A stretch of DNA of 64,000 nucleotides from NCBI RefSeq assembly GCF_010183535.1, contig NC_071331.1, forward strand, positions 13,268,001 through 13,332,000, given 5' to 3'. Both the position numbers and the translations under genes were made by a program. Below the pieces are notes generated by a model. That model ran no database searches. It worked only from the letters and a program-made list of their open reading frames with translations, and had not been told where the DNA came from. Positions 12,286 to 23,315 of this stretch are shown one piece after another. Source of the stretch: Caenorhabditis remanei. Lineage: Eukaryota; Nematoda; Chromadorea; Rhabditida; Rhabditidae. Numbering within the stretch: the first letter of the stretch is position 1; each line of letters begins with the position of its first letter.

Positions 12286-14025
12286 TTACCAACGAGACTC
12301 AATGAGAGTGCTGACGCGATTGAAAATGGCACGTCCTCCACGATAAGCGAGATATCCGAGCGATCCCCAGACAACGATTCGGACACCTGTTGCGAACACC
12401 TGGAAAAAGTTATTCAACTATGTTTAACTCTGTTGATATCTTCTCACTTTGGTTCCGAGACTTGGTGGCGGAACAACCATCAATGGATCAAAGTCGATGT
12501 TGGTGTTCCATTTATTAACGATTCCGGGTGTATGTCCGATTCCAACAACTGAGACAATTGTCAATGGCTGATATGGTTGCCCAGTGGTTCCACGAAGCCA
12601 TTGAGCCCGTTTCTCGATAGCATTACGAAGAACGAGCATATGAAGAGCATGCGTCATGTATGCATCACGTTCCTCAACAAAAATTTGTGAGAGCTGTGGG
12701 AAATCGTCCGCCATTTCCGCAAGAAGTTGCTCAAGAAGATCTTTTTGTTTGCACCTTTCAACCTGAAATATAATGACTGTTCACTAATCAACCTGTTAAT
12801 AGAACTTGTCGGATTCGGAATGACACGTACCTCTTCAGCAGTAATCTTTTCACGATGAGAGAAAGCAACGTGGAAGAAGAATCTGATTTTCTGCCAAATG
12901 GAAAGTGATGCGAGAGCACGTTGAAGTGTGACTTGGATTGGACGATCTCCGAGAACAACACGACAGTTCTAGAAAAATATGGTCTATAGTAAATATGATA
13001 TTTATAAAACCAACTTCAGTAGCTACTGCAGCACGATGAGCAGCACGGAACTCTCCACCCGGAGCCATTGACAATTCGCGTGTCACATGAGCAGACATAG
13101 AGAGAAGAAGAACATGAAGAATTCCTTGAATTGCACCATTCTAAAAAGCTTTGAAAAATTGAATTCGGTTCATAAAGCGAAAAAATTACCTGTTTTATCG
13201 TCTGGATAATTTTTTGGGAGTTCAAATCCTTAGCTTCGCTCAGAAGTCTAGCCTCGTCCATTGAGATAATAGAAATTCTTGATGGGCACAATTCAAGCAT
13301 AACGAAATCTGGCTGAACAGCACGAATTGTATTGGAGACGTCTTCCTGAGATTCCTTTGAGAAATGAGCAGTTCCGATGAGATACACAGTTGAATCTTCC
13401 ATAGCTTGTTTCCATGCTGCGTCAGAATCGTTTAGAACAGGATTGCGTTGTGGAATCCCCAAGTTGGTAGGCCATTTAAGAATTGTGACTGAAAAAAAAA
13501 ACATTTAAAGTTACACAATTTTTTTTCAAATAAACTAACCTGTGTTGACATTCGGAACGAAGTCGAGAGCTCTCTTGCGCCCGAAATGATATCCTCCACA
13601 GACTGGATTATTAACGACAGATCCATCTTCAGTAGCTTCTGGAGCTTGTTCAAGCTCATAGTCCAACTCGGCGTCGTCTCCAACATGTTCATCGAAGTTC
13701 GATGTAGAATCGGCGAGAGAAATGATCGATTGATCAGCTGTCTCACTGGCTCCGCCCACCACTGATACTGAAATTTTGCGAAAATATATTTCGATTAGTT
13801 GTTGTTTTTCAAAAAAATAACAATGAAGGAAGGAACTTACATCCTTTTTTAGAGTTGATGGTCAATGAACGCATTCGGAAAAGATCCTAAAAAATAATTT
13901 CAAATCAATAAACTTCATTTTATTTATACCTCTTCAGTCAATTGATCCTCAGACGGCGGTGGAACGTCATTAGGGTCTGGAAATTCAGTTCCATCCGGAT
14001 TCAAGTTGGATGACGAGTCCGACAT
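12286..14025 (-). CDS. TraB/PrgY domain protein (TRABD family)
   Basis: Eight exons (13930-14025, 13841-13886, 13540-13767, 13190-13488, 13015-13140, 12831-12968, 12448-12762, 12286-12399) give 453 residues. The ATG directly follows TTTTCAG (14026-14028), a probable trans-splice site. An acidic, low-complexity N-terminus is followed by the TraB domain: VYLIGTAHFSKESQEDV with the conserved GTxH, MLELCPSR with the conserved ELC.xR, VVLGDRPIQVTLQRA, and SVVGIGHTPGI. A C-terminal hydrophobic segment (IVVWGSLGYLAYRGG) is a likely membrane anchor. Mammalian TRABD is mitochondrial, and the fold resembles Tiki-type metalloproteases; the biochemical role is unsettled. The gene lies head-to-head with dnj-11. 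Confidence 0.9.
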
Positions 14026-14525
14026 CTGAAAACGTCTGTTCAAAATTTTTTAAACTTCCAGATTAATGACAATACGGTTCTAATGGCATTCAATAACGAT
14101 TCCTTTAATTTATTCTTTCGAAACTGTAAAAGCTTGACAATTTTTGGCAAAAATCTTTGAAAAATTCCAAATTTCCATTTTGAGAACCAAAAAATCCACT
14201 AGTCCAGTTGAGCACTCTTGCGAGTGTCTGCGTCTCTATTAGATGTCTCGTCTCTCGGTTAAAACCGTGCCGCACTTGAAAATTGCAACCCTGGCACTCT
14301 TCCACAATTCGTAAATCTACCCAATTTTTTTCAGATTAATTTTAGATTTATCTCTTTGTTTTATTAAGTTTAAACGACTAACGGTTTTCATAAAAGTAGA
14401 CACTGAATTTTTGTAACGACTGTTTTCATTCCGGCCAAAGCATGGATGTATGAAATCTTGTTCTCTCTCTTTTAGGATTTCAATAACTTCAAATTAAAAT
14501 GTCTCTTAATTCAGTATTTTCAGAT
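14026..14525. promoter_or_regulatory. Bidirectional promoter region of the TraB gene and dnj-11
   Basis: Five hundred bases separate the two divergent start codons. Both ATGs have a TTTTCAG within two bases, so the 5' ends are probably set by trans-splicing and the promoters lie further inside. A CTGCGTCTC element is at 14228-14236, one of five exact copies noted in the window. Confidence 0.5.
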
Positions 14526-16578
14526 ATGACTACGGGAAATTTACAAGTAGCAATTTATGGATTCACATCACCAATAAGGACGTATGAGCCGGCTGGAATA
14601 TGTTATGAAGTGAGTTTTTAGTGCTAAAAGAATTTCGTCAATTCAAAAGATTTAAAAAAAACAATGAAGTATCATTTAAATCTATATATTTCTTTTTTCC
14701 AGACTCGTATAATTCGTGATAAAATTACTCTTGGTCATTGCACTTTGCCTATCTACAAAAACTCTCCGATGCCTCAGCCTATCAGTCAAGAACAACGGAA
14801 AAAATCTTCAGAAGAGCCGGCAGAACTAAGAAAAGAACTTTTTGACGCTGATAATGAGAAATACGAAAAATATTTGATGAAGTTGGATCCAAATGATTGC
14901 AAAAATCAAGATCACTATAAGGTTTTGGGACTTTCTAAACTCAGGTGGCAAGCAACTTCTGAAGAGATTCGATTCTGCTGTAAGAGATTTTAGTAAATGT
15001 ATATTTTTCCATTATCGTTTTATAGATCGCGCGAAAGTTCTGAAGCACCATCCTGACAAGAAGAAGCATCGTGGAATCGTTATGGAGACGGAGGAGTACT
15101 TCACTTGTATTACAAAAGCTTATGAACAAATTGGAATGTCAGACGCTAAGCGTCAAGCTTTCGACTCTGTTGATCACAAGTTCAATGATACTATTCCCAA
15201 TGAGAAGTCAATTAATCCAGATAATTTCTACAACGAGCTCGCTCCAATCTTCCAATTGAACTCAAGATGGTCAAGCTTAAAACCTGTGCCAGAATTAGGA
15301 AAAGCTGATGCTTCTCGTCAAGATGTGGAAAACTTCTATGACTTCTGGTTCAATTTTCAATCGTGGCGTGAGTTTTCGTATTTGGATGAAGAAGATAAAG
15401 AAAGAGGAGAAGATCGTTATGAAAGAAGAGAAATGGAAAAACAGAACAAAGCGGAGAGAGAAAGGCGGAGAAAAGAAGAGGCAAAGAGAATTAGGAAATT
15501 GGTTGATATGGCATATGCTAAGGATCCAAGAATCATAAAGTTCAAAAAGGAACAGCAAGCAGTAAGATTAAGAAAATTTTTCACAAAATAATCAGTATTT
15601 TTCAGAAAAAAGACAAAGTGAAAGAAGATCGCCAACGTGCCATTCGTGAGAAGCAAGAAGCCATCGAGCGTGAGAAGCGCGAGAAGGAAGAGGCTGATGC
15701 GAAACAGAAGGAAGAAGCTGACCGTAAGGCAAAGGAAGAGAGAGTAAGTGTATTTAAATACTATTAAACGAAACTGTAAACAAATCAATTATATTGCAGG
15801 AAAGAGAGAAAAAGGAGCGTGATATTGCAAAGAAAGCCATGTCTCAACAACGTAAGCGACTGAAGAAACTTGCCGAAGAAGCTGGACACTGGACTGAAAA
15901 TCCACGAGATAAACTAACTGAAATGGAAAGAATCGAACGAATTTGCATCGGTTTCACTGTTGATCAGCTACGAGAGCTCTGTGAGAAAGTGGAGACGCTC
16001 AGTCTTCACCTCGATATTCAGAAGGCGTTGACTGATGCTGAACGTCTGAAGAAAGAATCTGCTGGAGCTAAAGTGACTTTGCCGGAAGACAAGAATAAGG
16101 AGAATGAGAAGCAAGTTGAAAAAGAGACATGGACCAGCGAAGAAATTCAATTACTCGTTAAAGTTAGTCTTATTATCGATTGAAATTTCTATAATATTTT
16201 TTCCAGGCATCAAACACTTTCCCACCAGGAACTGTTGAACGATGGGTTCAAATTGCAGATTATATTAATGAACATCGCAAAGACAGTAAAGGACTTCCAC
16301 CAAAAACTGAGAAGCAAGTTATCAAACAGTGTAAAGCAGTTCAAACAATGAATGTGAAACTGCCGGCTACAACTCAAAACCAACTCGGAACAGCTTTACC
16401 AGATGAAGATGTGTGGTCAGCAGCTGAACAGAAGACTCTGGAAGATGCAATCAAAAAATACCCAGCTAGCGACGCTGAGCGATGGGAGAAGATCTCAACA
16501 GATGTGGGTACTAAATCCAAAAAAGCATGCATTCGCAGATTCAAGTATCTCGTACAAATGGTTAAGAATAAGAAATAA
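14526..16578 (+). CDS. dnj-11: DNAJC2/ZRF1-type J-domain and SANT protein
   Basis: Six exons (14526-14609, 14703-14979, 15026-15561, 15606-15743, 15800-16162, 16207-16578) give 589 residues. The J domain spans about residues 90-165 ([12 protein letters not shown] ... [14 protein letters not shown], then TKAYEQIG); the HPD triad that stimulates Hsp70 is intact. A long charged helix follows (about residues 265-350), then two C-terminal SANT/Myb domains ([13 protein letters not shown]..., and [14 protein letters not shown]...). The family forms the ribosome-associated complex with an Hsp70 and also binds chromatin. C. elegans DNJ-11 is known for neuroblast asymmetric division. An in-frame TTTTCAG two bases before the ATG marks a trans-splice site. 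Confidence 0.94.
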
Positions 16579-16948
16579 CTCGTCTGATCCTATTCTTCTA
16601 TTCGAAAGTCCCGTTTCCAATTACTTTAAACAATATTTTCTCATATCATTTTTGTTTTTTCTTCTTCATAAACTAAATCCCATTCTAGGTCTTTTTCTTG
16701 TTTGTCCTCTATTTCTTCATTGTTCCTAAATTCTCGTTGTTTCCCCGCATCTTAATCAACCCTCCAATTTAGTAGTACTATGTACTTTTCCTTTTCATGT
16801 TTCACCCACATTGTGTGCAGTGCTCAATATTCATGTCTCAGTTACGAAGATTAGTAGAACGGTGTCATTTCATCTTGAATTTTTGAAGGAGTTTCAGAAA
16901 AATTTAAGAAGAACCTCTGTTATCCATTTAACTTTACAACCGAATCAA

Positions 16949-16954
16949 AATAAA
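16949..16954 (+). terminator. Polyadenylation signal AATAAA of dnj-11
   Basis: AATAAA lies 371 bases past the dnj-11 stop and two bases before the lec-11 stop codon on the other strand. The two convergent transcripts therefore overlap or abut here. Confidence 0.55.
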
Positions 16955-16955
16955 T

Positions 16956-17851
16956 TTAACAATGATGACGATGATGATGATGATATCCATCCATGTAAAT
17001 AACTTCAGGTTGTGTGTAAATAACAGGTGTTGCAGTTGGATAGACAATTGGCTGAATATTTGGATACATTGGTTGTACCATTGGCTGCATCATCGGCTGC
17101 ATCATTGGCTGTACAACCATTTGTGGAGGTGGAACCATAATTGGTGGTGGAGCTTGTGCAACAACGACTGGAGTTGGGGTAACAGCCACTGGCATCACTA
17201 CTTCTGTTCCTGGAAATTAATTGTATGCTAATGAAATGAAAGACTAAACGACGAACCTCCTCCATTGTGATGTTTGAAGTTCTCAAAATGAATCTTTCCA
17301 ACGCGAATATCTCCACGAACAGTCAAAGCAACGATCTTCTTTGGACACTTGTGATGATGATAGTGACCGATGTGATGACCATCCACATGGACCTATAATC
17401 GGAGCTGATTAAAGACTTGATCAAGAAATGATCTACTCACCGAATATTTATGATGCTCATTGTGAATTTTCATACAAAATGGACGTCCGAATACAATATT
17501 ATTGTGATGATGCTCCTCACGATGCCATCTTCCTCTCGCAAGATGATTGAATACGATCACATTCTGTCCATAAGAACCCATTCGAACAGAAATGTGAAGA
17601 GCAACTCCATTTTTTGTCGGGAATTCGACAGTGAAACCACTGAAATTGTATATTTATTTCATTTTTCCCAGGAATCATCTCAACACTAACCCTTGTGGTC
17701 CTTGGAATACATCTCCATGAATTTCAACAGAGGAATGTGCTTTCATTCCCTCGTAAATTGGCGTGGCAAGTGGAATTGGCTGAAAATAGAACTGATTGGT
17801 GTGGGGGAATCTTTGAGAATAACTTACTGGATTCTCAATAATATGCACCAT
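16956..17851 (-). CDS. lec-11: Galectin with low-complexity C-terminal tail
   Basis: Five exons (17828-17851, 17691-17779, 17441-17639, 17257-17392, 16956-17209) give 233 residues. One galectin carbohydrate-recognition domain covers about residues 12-150 (VEIHGDVFQGP, FTVEFPTKNGVALHISVRM, VIVFNHLARGRWHREE, PFCMKIHNEHHKYSV, IVALTVRGDIRV). The tail is rich in Pro, Met, Gln and Val (VQPMMQPMMQPMVQPMYPN) and ends GYHHHHRHHC. Galectins bind beta-galactosides on cell surfaces or inside cells, without a signal peptide, and none is seen here. The usual HxNPR sugar-contact motif reads HISVRM, so sugar binding may be altered. The stacking Trp (GRWHREE) is kept. Start: the ATG at 17851 opens an eight-codon first exon. 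Confidence 0.88.
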
Positions 17852-18349
17852 TTTTGCTAGTTATTCGTGAAGTTCTCAATCGAATTCGAAACGAAATATG
17901 AAGGAAAAAAGACTTTTATGACAATTTTTTATCTATTGAGTTTCGAAAGAAATGTGGAAGTGCTGGGAAGTGCGATAAGAGTGAAAAGTGACGACAATTT
18001 TATGTGAATCACGATTCGATAAAAAAGACCAAACGATGTTTGCTTAAAATTGGTATTTGTGGTCATTTTTCAGGCACACCTCGAACTAATCTGTCGTCGT
18101 AAAAAACGAAGTTTGATACCGGACTCTGAAATTAATCATCGACTTGAGTGTTGTCATTGCTTTTCCTATTTACTGTTCCGAATCTATTTTTTTATTTTGA
18201 TAATTCAGCTATTCATTCACAGGAATTAGAGGACAATTGTATTGCTAAAAAATTACAAAAAGTGAAAACATGGGGAAGTCGTGGGGAATACAAGAATATT
18301 GAGTCGAGTGTGGGAGATGTGAGATTAAAATTGGATTTTCGTCGATGGT
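17852..18349. other. Intergenic upstream of lec-11, downstream of the SKP1-like gene
   Basis: Five hundred bases of AT-rich DNA. The plus-strand frame at 18148-18429 mostly overlaps the antisense of the SKP1-like last exon and is a shadow. No other element was recognised. Confidence 0.45.
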
Positions 18350-18893
18350 CTAGCCCTGGAAAACTTCTGCTGGTGGGTGAAGCCATCCATCGTCCTCGTC
18401 GAACCATTTTCCTTCCGGTTCTGCCTTGACACCGAAGAAATCAGCGATTTCTTCGATACTTTTTGTGTCAAGCTTCTTGGCAATAACGAAACCGATGCAA
18501 TTCATGAAAGGCTGACATTCAAAGTAGTTGGCACACTCGAGGATTTCCTTCAGCTCGTAAAGTCCTTTTTGATCAGCGTCAACGAACTTCTCGATGGCGA
18601 GTTTACTGTCGTCGATGACGTCGTATTCGCGGAGGTGTGAAAAGATGAACTCGGCAACCTCTTTTTTGAATGGAACGCTCACCTTCTCAGATACGATGGT
18701 GTCTTGGTTCTCCCAGTTAGGCTGAAATTGATTGCTTTAGATTTTTTCAACTTTCTTAACTTTTTATATCACTTACGTGGGAACCCTCGACGGATCTGAC
18801 GAGTACTGGAATCATTTTGAAGAGTTCTCTCTCGCGAAGATAGACTGGATCTTGGTCATTATTGAAAATGACCGGGAGTTCGAAAGCGGTCAT
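18350..18893 (-). CDS. SKP1-related protein (SKR family)
   Basis: Two exons, 18777-18893 and 18350-18721, encode 162 residues, the usual SKP1 length. The BTB/POZ-like N-terminal part is diverged. The best match is the SKP1 dimerisation and helical region: IFSHLREYD, FVDADQKGLYELKEILECAN (compare SKP1 FLKVDQGTLFELILAAN), then IAKKLDTKSIEEIADFFGV. The C-terminus, normally the F-box contact (KENxWCE), reads EGKWFDEDDGW and is altered. SKP1 proteins join F-box proteins to cullin 1 in SCF ubiquitin ligases, and worms have many diverged copies. An acceptor TTTCAG ends seven bases before the ATG (18901-18903). Whether this copy still binds cullin is unknown. Confidence 0.8.
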
Positions 18894-19465
18894 CACTGAA
18901 CTGAAATAATGCGTTTATCAACTTTATCAATTGAAATTATATCAGGAAAAATCAATTTTAGAGTGAGCAATATAAGATTAAAAATTGCTAGTCCGAAAAT
19001 CACAATTATTTATCTGAAAAAGAAATACTTTCGCAGAAGAATTCACTAAAAATTGATAGGAATACGAAAAGAAACGAAACTTTGAGAAAATGACCACTTT
19101 TAGCCAAAAATGTGCGTATGTCTTGGAAGGTCTCGAAATCGCGAAATCGAGGCGTACACTGAATGCAGGAGAGCGCGTTTTAGGAGAGCGAGAGACTGTA
19201 ATACGCAGACATACGCAGGCACTGTGTGAGTCTCCCGAGGAACATTTTCCGGTAAATGCTGTTTCGAGAAAATTGCGGGAAATTTCCCGAACTTCTGGGA
19301 ACGTCACACCGGCAGACATGCAGACAAATTGGGTAATTACAGGAGGAGCGCCTCGTATGACAATTAAGATCAGGAATTCAAGACAATTTAGATATTTATT
19401 GAAAACGTTTATTTTCAATTTGGTTTTCGTAATGATATACACATAGATGATTATTTAGAGATCTC
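18894..19465. other. Intergenic upstream of the SKP1-like gene
   Basis: This holds the presumed SKP1-like promoter and, from about 19369, the 3' flank of peptide gene copy A, which is nearly identical to that of copy C. The plus-strand frame 19090-19446 has no domain features. No RNA gene was recognised. Confidence 0.45.
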
Positions 19466-19733
19466 TCATTGATTGTTTGTCAACTTCTGAGTTGGAGCAG
19501 CAGAAGGAGATTGTTGTCCCTGGAAATAAGATGATGTTCAGATGTTACATCATTCAATATATTACCTTATTTGATCCCCATCCATAGAAAGCATTTGGAT
19601 AAGCAACAGCCGGAGATGAATAAGAATATGGATAGTAATATGGAGATGAAACGACTTCTGGAGTGTACACAATTTGAGATGAAGCAAGACAGAAGAGAGA
19701 AATAGCCAAGACAATCAGAGACTTTTGGAACAT
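19466..19733 (-). CDS. Small secreted Tyr/Pro-rich peptide, copy A (short form)
   Basis: Two exons, 19566-19733 and 19466-19519, encode 73 residues. A signal peptide (MFQKSLIVLAISLFCLASSQ) is followed by a short Tyr/Pro/Ser-rich region ending YGWGSNK, then a polar tail from exon 2 (GQQ...QKLTNNQ). Compared with copies B-D it lacks eight codons in the Tyr-rich part (24 bases, in frame). I do not recognise the family. Signal peptide, small size and aromatic repeats suggest a secreted effector, surface or antimicrobial-like peptide, but that is inference. The TATA box on the minus strand is at 19787-19794. Copy B is head-to-head with it. Confidence 0.8.
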
Positions 19734-20215
19734 TTTTAGATTTATTCGGAGACTTGGAAAGTGATTTCAAATGGAGAAAACTTCCACTTTTATAGGTGTT
19801 TCATTGTGTACCTTGACTCTTTTTTGAGCTCAAAATGTGCATTTTCATGCACTCGCTAAAGATAAATAACCAGTTATTCGGAAAGTGTTCGATTTGTTTG
19901 AAATGTTGCATTGTACTCTGATATTTGTTTAACTAAACTACAGTAACCGGCTACTGATACTGATCTTACAATTGGGTTGAAATGACAATCTGATCAAATT
20001 GAAGTAGTTGCAATTATCAAAAGTCTTATTTCTCTCTGAATCCAATCAGTTGATGTCTATAAAAAGAGAGAAAGAGCAAACTTTATCTTAACTTTTATTC
20101 CGAAAAGGTGTCAATAGTTTATTCAAACAAGCCTATACAAATAGAAGATTTCGGTATAAAAGTGACAGTTTTCTCCACTTGAAATCACTTTCCAAGTCTC
20201 CGAATAAATCTAAAA
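19734..20215. promoter_or_regulatory. Divergent promoter between peptide copies A and B
   Basis: Each side has its own TATAAAAG: 19787-19794 (minus, for A) and 20155-20162 (plus, for B). The A-proximal half matches the D-proximal half of the second pair in reverse orientation, and the B-proximal half matches the C-proximal half. GATA-type sequences (AGATAAAT near 19860) are present. Confidence 0.65.
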
Positions 20216-20507
20216 ATGTTCCAAAAGTCTCTGATTGTATTGGCTATTTCTCTCTTCTGTCTTGCTTCATCTCAAATTGTGTACACTCCAGAAGTCGTTT
20301 CATCTCCATATTACTATCCATCTGCAGCTGCCTATCCATATTCTTATACTTATTCATCTCCGGCTGTTGCTTATCCAAATGCTTTCTATGGATGGGGATC
20401 AAATAAGGTAATCTATTGAATGGTGTAACATCTGAACACCATTTTATTTCCAGGGACAACAATCTCCTCCTGCTGCTCCAACTCAGAAGCTGACAAATAA
20501 TCAATGA
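20216..20507 (+). CDS. Small secreted Tyr/Pro-rich peptide, copy B
   Basis: Exons 20216-20407 and 20454-20507 encode 81 residues: a signal peptide of about 20 residues, IVYTPEVVSSPYYYP, a Tyr/Ala/Ser-rich run, the conserved NAFYGWGSNK at the exon junction, and the tail GQQSPPAAPTQKLTNNQ. The start follows a TATAAAAG by about 55 bases. Full length; divergent to copy A. Function unknown. Confidence 0.82.
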
Positions 20508-20591
20508 GAGATCTCCAAGTAACCATTTATGTGTACTATACGATATAATGACAAATAAAATAGTTCAAATACGAATTCACCGTTTCTAAAG

Positions 20592-21899
20592 TCATTCCTT
20601 ATTTGAGACTACTTCAGAACTCGCTCCTTTGAATGCCGGCATGTTCTCATTCAATAATTTTTCAATTTTCTTAATGAGTTCAGTCTGATCTGTACACAAG
20701 TGAAGGACATCCATGTCGAACTGTAAAATATGCAACAGATAAATGTTAGATATTCAGAGTTACATACCGCAAGAGTGACATCCATCGGAGTCTGGATCCT
20801 GAAACGAATTATGATTTTGTAATCCATGAATCGAGTAACTCACAATAGCTCAGCCGCGATAGTAGAGTCTCTCATCTTGTTTAAACAATCAATCATTTCT
20901 TTATCTTTTCTCTGAAAATGATTTCTGTAAATTGTCTGAAATATTTGATACCTTCATACGAAATTCATTGACTTCCAGCATGATGAAATGATGAGTGAAT
21001 ACGATGATAATCATGAATCCGAATAGAAAATATGGCCATAATTCATAAGTAATTCCACGAATATATCTACGCCAGGGAGGATTGAAATGCTCAAAATCCA
21101 GGCTTCCATTCGCTGCTTTTTTGAATATTTCGTATTGTTTTGCATCTATTTTTAAGTTTGGATTGTTCTCCACAATTGCGTGTTTTTGAGACTGAAAAAA
21201 TGATTGTTTTGTTCCTAGAACTCTTTCTGAAACCCACTGAATGCTTCACAATTTCTACAAGTTTCCTGATTCTCAAATGGGTCAAATACTTATTATTCTC
21301 AATTATCAATGATGCTTTCGAACGGGATTTATCTCTATCATCAAATCCAATTCTTTCAAGTAAAGGAAGTCCGAATTCGAGGATTGTCGTATTCCGTAAG
21401 ACAAGGCTCCCTTGAATTTCACGAATATCTAGAAGTGACTGAAAAAATAACAATACTAGTCATAGGACTCGATGAACAAGGAACCTGAAAACTTATAGCA
21501 TCCACATTATTTTCCAGAATCACATCTCCTTTTATATGCTCACAATCTGACGTAGTTCTCTTGTATTTCTTCTTTTCAGACCATAGACAACAAGCTACAA
21601 AACGCTTTTCAAATATTATAGAAATGACGGATGATACCTGGCCATCGATATTTCTCATCACACGATTGCCAATTTTTGTAAAAATTTCTTCTCGTTTTCT
21701 TATAGTTGTCTGATGGGAAATCGTTCATTAGAACTTGAATGTCTTCCAATATCTCACCTTGTCTAAACTTATTTTGTGCTTCGAACATCATTCGAAATAT
21801 CTTTTCTTTGTCTTCTCGAGTTGGGAAAGAAGATGAATTCGCCATGAAAACAGATTGACTAAGAATAATTAGTAGAAGAAAAAGAACAAGAAAAGTCAT
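20592..21899 (-). CDS. Receptor-L-domain protein with one transmembrane segment (IRLD-like)
   Basis: Seven exons (21638-21899, 21485-21594, 21238-21438, 20952-21191, 20844-20911, 20768-20798, 20592-20720) give 346 residues. A signal peptide (MTFLVLFLLLIILSQSVFM) is followed by one receptor L domain of the insulin/EGF-receptor type: IKGDVILENN, LLDIREIQGSLVLRNTTI, LIIENNKYLTHLRI. A transmembrane helix (LWPYFLFGFMIIIVFTHHF) and a short cytosolic tail without a kinase complete it. This matches the nematode-expanded IRLD proteins, which may act as decoys or binders for insulin-like or EGF-like ligands. It lies 183 bases downstream of the CW/lectin gene on the same strand, so the two may be co-transcribed. 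Confidence 0.8.
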
Positions 21900-22082
21900 A
21901 TTTATATGAGGAACTGATAGAGAAAACTTGGAAACAGTAGATGGATAATTGATCCACGTGGATACACAAATCAGCCGAAAAATAGAAAATAGAAAGTTCA
22001 CGCATGGTAAAAAGAAAATAAATGATAAAAAGAAAATAAATCAGAAACAAATTCTGTCAATTCAAATTAGTTGAAGCAATCT

Positions 22083-23315
22083 TCATTTTGCCAGAAGCCC
22101 ACACAAAACTCCACGTTTATAGAAATCTTGTTTGTCTGAGCATCTGAAATTTCTCAGTTCGAATTTACCCTAAACCAATCAATGGAACTCACATTAAATC
22201 GTCAAATTTTCCATTTTTATATGATCTACTGATCATCATCATAATGCAGTTCTGATACCCTCTGTACCCATCTGGATTCCTTCCATCCCAATCGTATCCA
22301 CCCTTCTTCTGAAGTGTTTTATCAAGGAAATTGAATCCCTGAAAACTAAATATATTTCAGATGAGAGTTCCGTCGAAACTCACATTGACTCCATTGCAGG
22401 GACCCGGTAAAGAAGTCGTATTCTCTGCTCTACACTCATATTTCTTCTCTCCATCTATCCAAATTCCCCATCCTCCATAATATTCGGTGTAGTTTTTTAC
22501 CATTTCCCAGTACACACTGTCTGAAATTTTTAGATTTTGGAATTAAGTTAACATTATTTTTTGCTCACTTTTCACATAGTTTGTTTCATTCATATTTTCC
22601 AACCCACTTATGGAAGCTTTCTGATTTATACATAGACTCTTTGCAGTCGGCTGATCCATGTTTTCGGAGCTATAAACCACCTTAAAAGAAGAAATTCGAG
22701 GAGTTTTACTATGATTTTCGCATGAATTTACTTTGAGACAATACCAGTTGATTCCTCTTAAAAACATTTTATATCCGACATCACATGTTTTGAATTCCAT
22801 AGATCCACTTGGACACACAGCACTATTCTCCAGATATTGCAGAGAAAAATCGAGAATTGATTGATTTGATACTTTCACCAGATCAGTGAAACCACCGCTC
22901 ATCTCAAAGATTTTATTGAGAGAACCAAGTTTTGAAATATTGAATCTTACTTTGAGAGCAATATGTTGACTACTGTTTCTACGTGTAATGGACGAAACAT
23001 TACCGTAAATACAATGTAGACAGTAGGTGTTCGTCATCAATGTCAACTGGAACTGTTATCTAAAAGTGATCTGAAATATTGTTAACCTACTAGACATTCT
23101 GGATTCTGACCGCACGCAACGACACACCGTGTACTGTTAACAGTTCTCATATCCAGGCAGCCCTTTTTTGAATTCACCTCCCCTTGGAATATCACAAATT
23201 TTGGATTTTCCTGAAACTCCCTTTCCGAGATCTCTTTTTAAAGTTGAAATACCTGCTGACAGAATACAATACAGAAGCATGAAAATAAGCAAAGCAGTTT
23301 CACAAAAGTCAACAT
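22083..23315 (-). CDS. Secreted CW-domain and C-type lectin-like protein
   Basis: Seven exons (23253-23315, 23091-23210, 22732-23046, 22569-22680, 22384-22520, 22193-22338, 22083-22143) give 317 residues. A signal peptide (MLTFVKLLCLFSCFCIVFC) is followed by a CW/PAN-like domain (Cys pattern in TRCVVACGQNPECL and TYCLHC) and a C-type lectin-like domain: INWYCLKVVYSS, SLCINQKASISGLEN, GGWGIWIDG, KKGGYDWDGRNPDG, NCIMMMI, and a final Cys pair. No EPN/WND calcium-sugar motif is visible, so sugar binding is doubtful. Such proteins are often induced by pathogens in worms. I removed the 51-base intron 22681-22731 because the domain then aligns (CLK-VVYSS); it is stop-free, so both forms could be read. 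Confidence 0.8.
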
